Of a DNA stretch of 64,000 bases, positions 59,818 through 64,000 are shown piece after piece (the first letter of the stretch is position 1; each line of letters opens with the position of its first letter). The notes under the pieces are model-generated. The model had not been told where the DNA came from, did no database searches, and was given only the letters and a program-made list of their open reading frames with translations. The stretch is from Pyxidicoccus parkwaysis (GTDB taxonomy: Bacteria; Myxococcota; Myxococcia; Myxococcales; Myxococcaceae). The DNA is taken from positions 2,966,001-3,030,000 of the forward strand of contig NZ_CP071090.1 in assembly GCF_017301735.1 (NCBI RefSeq), in the 5' to 3' direction. The position numbers and the translations under genes are program-made.

Positions 59818-60670
59818 GCAGCCGTTCCAGCGCGGCGCGCGACTCGGGGCGGAGCCGACCTTCGGCCAGCCGCAGCGCGCGCCGCGAGAGCAGCCGGTAG
59901 AGCGGGGCGACTTCTTCCGGAAGCGCCCCGAGGTGGGCCGACACCACGCCCGCGTCCCCCCGGACGATGGGGCCGGTGAGCCCGCCGGAGAGGCCCCTGG
60001 CCTCCACACCTCGAAGCGCGGAGCGCATCAACGGCAGCAGCGCCGTGAGCGCAGCATCGGGTGGAATGCCCGCCGCGCCCAGCGCCGCCACCGCCGCGTC
60101 CGCCAGCGCCACCAGCCCGCCCGCGCTCATCACCGCGCCCGCGTGGTAGGCGGCGCGATGCGACTCGGGGACGTCGAGCACCTGAAGGCCCACGTCTCCG
60201 GCCATGCGGCGCAGCACGTCCCGCAGCGCGCGCGAGCGGGTGCTCACCGCCACCGCGTGGCCCGCGAGTGAGTCGCGAGGTGACGAGACGGCGCAGAGCG
60301 GATGGAACGAGCCGCGCGTGCGTCCCTTCTCCGTGCCCAGCGCGTCGAGGGACAGCGCCCCCGCCGTGTGCACCAGCGCGGCCGAGCGGGGGAGGGTGGT
60401 GGAGAGCTCCTTCGCGACGGCAGGCACCGCGGCGTCGGGGACGCAGAGCAGGACGACGCGGGCGCGCTTCAGGTCCGCGGGAGTGGCGGACTTCAGGCCC
60501 AGGGACTTCGCTCGCTCACGGCCCTCGGTGTCACGCGAGTGCAGCCGCACACGCCAGCGCTTCGCGGTGAGCGCGAGCGCCAGCGCGCCACCGAGCCGGC
60601 CCGCGCCGACGATGACGATGGGAGGGCGCGAGACGCTGGGACTGCGCTTGCGAGTGGAGCGAACGGGCAT
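59810..60670 (-). CDS. Rossmann-fold oxidoreductase with DUF2520 domain
   Basis: 286 residues from ATG 60670 with GAGG 6 bases upstream. The N-terminus has a dinucleotide-binding motif VIVGAGRLGGALALAL (Gly22-x-Gly24-xx-Gly27), then VVLLCVPDAAV and GSFHPLCAVS. The second half is helical, with YHAGAVMSAGGLVALADAA and GLTGPIVRGDAG. This is the two-domain plan of the Rossmann-like DUF2520 family, related to pyrroline-5-carboxylate and prephenate-type dehydrogenases. Substrate unknown. It diverges from the ABM gene across 268 bases (60671-60938), in which I see no credible gene or strong promoter. Confidence 0.8.
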   Translation of the reverse strand: MPVRSTRKRSPSVSRPPIVIVGAGRLGGALALALTAKRWRVRLHSRDTEGRERAKSLGLKSATPADLKRARVVLLCVPDAAVPAVAKELSTTLPRSAALVHTAGALSLDALGTEKGRTRGSFHPLCAVSSPRDSLAGHAVAVSTRSRALRDVLRRMAGDVGLQVLDVPESHRAAYHAGAVMSAGGLVALADAAVAALGAAGIPPDAALTALLPLMRSALRGVEARGLSGGLTGPIVRGDAGVVSAHLGALPEEVAPLYRLLSRRALRLAEGRLRPESRAALERLLR

Positions 60671-60938
60671 CGCGACCTCGAATCCAGGGAGCGGGCGGCA
60701 TGTCACCACGCACGAGGCTCCGAGGCACGCGAGACGTGACGACGGCTTCGCGGGCGACGGGCGCTTCGTGCGACCGCCACGCCGGTGCGTGCACATGGAA
60801 GCCGGGCAACGACACCGTCGCGCCCATCGTCGAAGCCGGAGCCATTATCTGGCGGGTAATTGCTCCTCCGCACCGGTCCTGCCAGACACGCGTCACGGGC
60901 GCCGCCCGGTCCAGCCCGTCCCAGAGGAGGAGTGTCCC

Positions 60939-61238
60939 ATGTCAGTGACGTATGCCATCGAGTTCGACGTCCGGGAGGGCAAGCGGGAGCTGTTCCTGAA
61001 GCTGCTCGGCGACGTGCTTTCGACCATGAAGCGCGAAGACAGCTACCGAGGCGCGGCGCTGCACGTGAGCCCCGACAACCCGCTCCGGTTCATGCTCGTG
61101 GAGACCTGGGCGGACCACCAGGAGGTGCTCGACGTACAACTGCACCGCCCGTACCGGAGGGAATGGCACGCCGCCCTGCCGGAGCTGCTGGAGAGCCCTC
61201 GGCGCATCTCCATGTGGACCCCCGTTCCGGAGTCTTGA
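60939..61238 (+). CDS. Antibiotic biosynthesis monooxygenase (ABM) domain protein
   Basis: 99 residues from ATG 60939 with GAGGAGGAG upstream. A single dimeric ferredoxin-like ABM fold: YAIEFDVREGKRELFLKLLGDVL, then GAALHVSPDNPLRFMLVETWADHQEVLDVQLH (the ETWxDxxxxxxH pattern typical of the fold). ABM proteins oxidise quinone-like or aromatic polyketides without cofactors, or degrade haem. The gene is about 18 kb from the PKS cluster and probably unrelated to it. Confidence 0.85.
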   Translation: MSVTYAIEFDVREGKRELFLKLLGDVLSTMKREDSYRGAALHVSPDNPLRFMLVETWADHQEVLDVQLHRPYRREWHAALPELLESPRRISMWTPVPES

Positions 61239-61255
61239 GCCCGGGCGGCCCAGGC

Positions 61256-63913
61256 TCAGTGCGAGTCGCGCTGGAACTGCAACTGCCCGGACTGCACAGC
61301 CACGCGGACGCGGTCTCCGGAGCCGAACTCACCGGAGAGAATCCGCTCCGCGAGCGGGGCCTCCACCAGCCGCTGCACCACCTGACGCATGGGCCGCGCG
61401 CCGAGCTGCGGGTCGAAGCCACCGGACTTCAAGAGGTGCCCCACCACGTCCTCGCCCGCGACGTACTCGATGCCCCGCTCCGTGGCGAGCCGCTTGCTGC
61501 TCTCCGCGAGCAACAGCGTGGCGATGCGCGCCACCTCCACCTGCTCCAGCGGGCGGAAGGGGAGCCGCTCGTCGATGCGGTTCCACAACTCCGGCGGCAG
61601 CGCCCTGCGCGCGGCGGCGGACGCCGAGTCCATCGCATCCACCTGCGCACCCGAGTCCGCGCCGAAGCCCACCGGCCGGCCCGTGCGGGAGAAGGCCTCC
61701 GCGCCCAGGTTGGTGGTCATCACGATGACCGTGTTCGAGAAGTCGATGTGCCGGCCCTTGCCGTCCGTCAGCCGCCCCTCCTCCAGCACCTGGAGCAGGA
61801 GCAGCTGCACCTCGCGGTGCGCCTTCTCGATTTCGTCCAGCACCACCACCGACGACGGCCGGCGGCGCACCGGCTCCGTGAGCTGGCCACCCTCGCCGAA
61901 GCCCACGTAGCCCGCGGGCGCGCCGATGAGCCGCGAGACGCCGTGCTGCTCGGCCATCTCGCTCATGTCCAGCCGCACCAGCGCGTCGCGGTTGCCGAAC
62001 AGCACCTCCGCCAGCGCCCGCGCCATCTCCGTCTTGCCCACGCCCGTGGGGCCCAGGAAGAGGAAGCTGCCCATGGGCCGCCGCGACGCGAAGCCCGCGT
62101 AGTTGCGGCGGATGACTCGCGCAATCCGCGTCACCGCGTCCGTGTGGCCAATCACGCGCTCGGCCAGGTCCTGCTCCAGCCGCAGCAGGCGCGCCGAGTC
62201 GTTCATCAACAGCCGCTCCTCGGGCACGCCCGCGAGCTTCGCCACCACGCGCGCCACGTCCGAGGCCTCCACCACGTCGCGGCCCTCGCGGTGGCAGCGG
62301 CTGCCCGCCAGGTCCACCACGGAGATGGCCTTGTCCGGCATGAACCGGTCCGTCACGTAGCGGCTCGCCAGCGACGCCGCGGCCTCCAGCGCCTCCGGCA
62401 GGTAGCGCAGCGCGTGGTGCTCCTCGTAGCGGCCGATGATGCCCTGGAGGATTTCCACCGTCTCCGGCACCGACGGCTCGTTCACCACCACCGCGGTGAA
62501 GCGCCGCTCCAGCGCCGGGTCCGCGCTGATGAACTTGCGGTACTCGTCGTGCGTCGTCGCGCCGATGCAGGGGAACTCGCCCCGCGCCATGGCCGTCTTC
62601 AGCTCGTTGGCCGCGTCCTGCGGGCCCTCGCCCGTGGAGCCCGCGCCCACCAGCGTGTGGATTTCGTCGATGAAGACCACCACGCGTCCCTCCGCGCGGC
62701 GGACCTCCTCCTTCAGCGCGTTGAGCTTCTCGGAGAAGGAGCCCCGGAGCTGCGTGCCCGCGACGAGCGACGCCATGTCCAGCTCCACCAGCACCTTCTC
62801 CGCCAGCGTGCCCCGCAGCTCCAAGAGCCGCTGCGCCACGCCCTCCACCACCGCCGTCTTGCCCACGCCGGGCTCGCCCAGCAGGCACGGGTTGTTGGTG
62901 CGGCGCTTGCCCAGGATGTCGATGACCTCCTCGACCTCCCGCGCGCGGCCCACCACCGGGTCCAACCGGCCCTCACGCGCCGCCTGGCTCAGGTTGCGGC
63001 CCAGCGAGGTGAGCAGCGGGTAGGCCTTCGGGTCCAGCGTCACATTGGCGTGACGGGCCACCGGCGCGGGCGCCGGAGCAGCCAACGGGCGAGGCGGAGG
63101 CGCGACCACCAGTGCGGGCGGAGGCGTGGGCACCGAGCGCGCCACCAAGGGAGCTGGAGGAGGCGTGGGCACCGCTCGCGCCAGCACGGACGGCGCGGGC
63201 GGAAGCACCGGCGCGTCGTCCAGTGCATCCGGCTCGTCCGCGTCGATGAGGTCCCTCGGGGACAGGGCCGGAGTGGGGCGCGAGGGGCGCGTCGCCGGAG
63301 CGTCCGCGTCGATGTCGACGAGGTCCCGGGCAGACAGACCCGGCGAGGAGCGCAAGGGGCGCGCCTGCACGGGCGGGGACGTGGGCAGGCCGCCGGGGAC
63401 GGCGCGCTGCATCGTCACCGCCCGGGAGGGAAGGGGCGAGGGCGGAGCCCCCACCGGGCGGCTCACCACGGGGCTCGTGGCCACCGCCGTGGTGCGGCCC
63501 GGCTGAAGCTTGCGCGGCATGCGACCGCTGACGAAGTAGGACAGGGCCGTGTTGCCCAGCGTTTTCAGGTCCAGCCCCGCCAACTGCAACAGCTCGTGGG
63601 CGGCGCTGCGCACCCGCGTCACCGCGATGAGCAGGTGGAGGCAGGCCGCCTCCTCCGAGCCGCAGCTCACGGCAATGTCGTGCGTCTTCTTCCGCAGCTC
63701 GCCCACCACGCTGACCGGTTCCGCCGGGGCGGACGTGAGGAGCTGGAGCAGGGTATCCTCGTCCACGCCCCACTCCTTGAGCAGGAGCTGGGCCCCGTTT
63801 TCCACCGTGAAGAGCGCCAACAGCACGTGCGCCGAGGTGAGCTTCTGCGCCACGCTCCGTGCGATGTCGTGCGCCTCGTGGAGAACCTGGGCGAGATCCG
63901 TGCTATCGACCAT
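61256..63913 (-). CDS. ClpA/ClpC-type AAA+ unfoldase with long disordered linker
   Basis: 885 residues from ATG 63913 (GGAG 6 bases upstream). Order: Clp N-domain (1 to about 130), Pro/Ala-rich linker (about 135-290) holding two copies of a short LSxRDLxDxDA motif and a duplicated PTPPPA segment, AAA1 (Walker A GEPGVGKT at 346-353; VVFIDEIHTLVGAG; GEFPCIGATTHDEYRK), a very short middle (LLMNDSARLLRLEQDL) instead of a ClpB-type coiled coil, then AAA2 (GPTGVGKT; pore loop GYVGFGEGG) and a C-terminal D2-small domain. VGF occurs just after TNLGAEAFSRTGRP, where ClpA/ClpC/ClpX-type proteins carry the ClpP-binding (IGF-type) loop, so ClpP docking is plausible. The long linker is the odd feature. 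Confidence 0.9.
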   Translation of the reverse strand: MVDSTDLAQVLHEAHDIARSVAQKLTSAHVLLALFTVENGAQLLLKEWGVDEDTLLQLLTSAPAEPVSVVGELRKKTHDIAVSCGSEEAACLHLLIAVTRVRSAAHELLQLAGLDLKTLGNTALSYFVSGRMPRKLQPGRTTAVATSPVVSRPVGAPPSPLPSRAVTMQRAVPGGLPTSPPVQARPLRSSPGLSARDLVDIDADAPATRPSRPTPALSPRDLIDADEPDALDDAPVLPPAPSVLARAVPTPPPAPLVARSVPTPPPALVVAPPPRPLAAPAPAPVARHANVTLDPKAYPLLTSLGRNLSQAAREGRLDPVVGRAREVEEVIDILGKRRTNNPCLLGEPGVGKTAVVEGVAQRLLELRGTLAEKVLVELDMASLVAGTQLRGSFSEKLNALKEEVRRAEGRVVVFIDEIHTLVGAGSTGEGPQDAANELKTAMARGEFPCIGATTHDEYRKFISADPALERRFTAVVVNEPSVPETVEILQGIIGRYEEHHALRYLPEALEAAASLASRYVTDRFMPDKAISVVDLAGSRCHREGRDVVEASDVARVVAKLAGVPEERLLMNDSARLLRLEQDLAERVIGHTDAVTRIARVIRRNYAGFASRRPMGSFLFLGPTGVGKTEMARALAEVLFGNRDALVRLDMSEMAEQHGVSRLIGAPAGYVGFGEGGQLTEPVRRRPSSVVVLDEIEKAHREVQLLLLQVLEEGRLTDGKGRHIDFSNTVIVMTTNLGAEAFSRTGRPVGFGADSGAQVDAMDSASAAARRALPPELWNRIDERLPFRPLEQVEVARIATLLLAESSKRLATERGIEYVAGEDVVGHLLKSGGFDPQLGARPMRQVVQRLVEAPLAERILSGEFGSGDRVRVAVQSGQLQFQRDSH

Positions 63914-63977
63914 TCGAGCTCCGGCAAGCGGGCAGGCGAGCGGAATACACCCTCCCCGGGCGTCCGGCAAAATTTCC

Positions 63978-63997
63978 GCTACAGGTCGCTACAGGTC
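63978..63997. repeat. Tandem 10-bp repeat upstream of the Clp gene
   Basis: GCTACAGGTC occurs twice without a gap (63978-63987, 63988-63997), about 65 bases upstream of the start. It may be a promoter-proximal binding site or chance. Confidence 0.3.
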
Positions 63998-64000
63998 CGC

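Noticed and set aside
60939-61238. ABM protein as part of the polyketide pathway
   Set aside because: It is about 18 kb away, divergent from a DUF2520 gene and not in the PKS gene run; ABM domains are common outside biosynthesis.

Overview
This GC-rich, gene-dense window is almost certainly from a myxobacterium, most likely suborder Cystobacterineae (Myxococcus, Corallococcus or Pyxidicoccus type). The signs are very high third-position GC, frequent GTG/TTG starts, many lipoproteins and TPR proteins, a sigma-54 activator, a lipoprotein ending in a GDGVC...CPxDC tail, and a giant trans-AT polyketide synthase (PKS). The assignment rests on gene content only.

Layout. 1-7392 is accessory chromosome: the 3' end of an NtrC-type activator, a cysteine-free phospholipase A2-like protein, a TPR protein whose 3' end is tandemly repeated downstream, a secreted M4 metalloprotease, an ATP-grasp protein, a CxxCH lipoprotein and a HAD phosphatase. 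7479-43054 is a complete-looking trans-AT PKS locus. 43172-46374 encodes two membrane proteins: an LPG-synthase-like/flippase domain fused to a methyltransferase, and a GT87-type glycosyltransferase. 46431-63913 is mostly housekeeping or conserved: a J-domain zinc-ribbon protein, MutS2, a TPR / adenylate cyclase / NamZ-like muramidase / phosphoesterase / NadD run, a large lipoprotein with gluzincin and PD40 regions, a DUF2520 protein, an ABM protein and a ClpA/ClpC-type unfoldase.

The PKS locus. Reading from 40946 down to 8276 on the minus strand: cytochrome P450, PKS-A (3442 aa), PKS-B (1987 aa), PKS-C (4079 aa) and a fused acyltransferase-enoylreductase that acts in trans. A type II thioesterase, a flavin monooxygenase and an Sfp-type phosphopantetheinyl transferase flank it. 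The megasynthases have eight ketosynthases and no functional cis acyltransferase. Read from sequence, PKS-A is KS1-(relic AT)-DH-KR-ACP / KS2-DH-ACP / KS3; PKS-B is ACP / KS4-KR-ACP / KS5; PKS-C is DH-ACP-KR / KS6-MT-ACP / KS7-(dead ACP)-ACP / KS8-ACP-TR. Two modules are split across proteins (KS3|ACP and KS5|DH). The chain is released by a terminal thioester reductase, so an aldehyde or alcohol is expected rather than an acid or macrolactone. The P450 and the FMO would oxidise the product. No loading module and no beta-branching cassette are visible. I cannot match the architecture to a known compound from memory.

Most notable: a complete but inactivated acyltransferase embedded in the first module of a trans-AT line; matched helical docking tails between PKS-A and PKS-B; the two protein-terminal KSs sharing a signature not seen in the other six; a KR that seems to lack its catalytic Ser; an ACP with Asp for Ser; and a perfect inverted repeat over the P450 start in a 42-bp divergent region.
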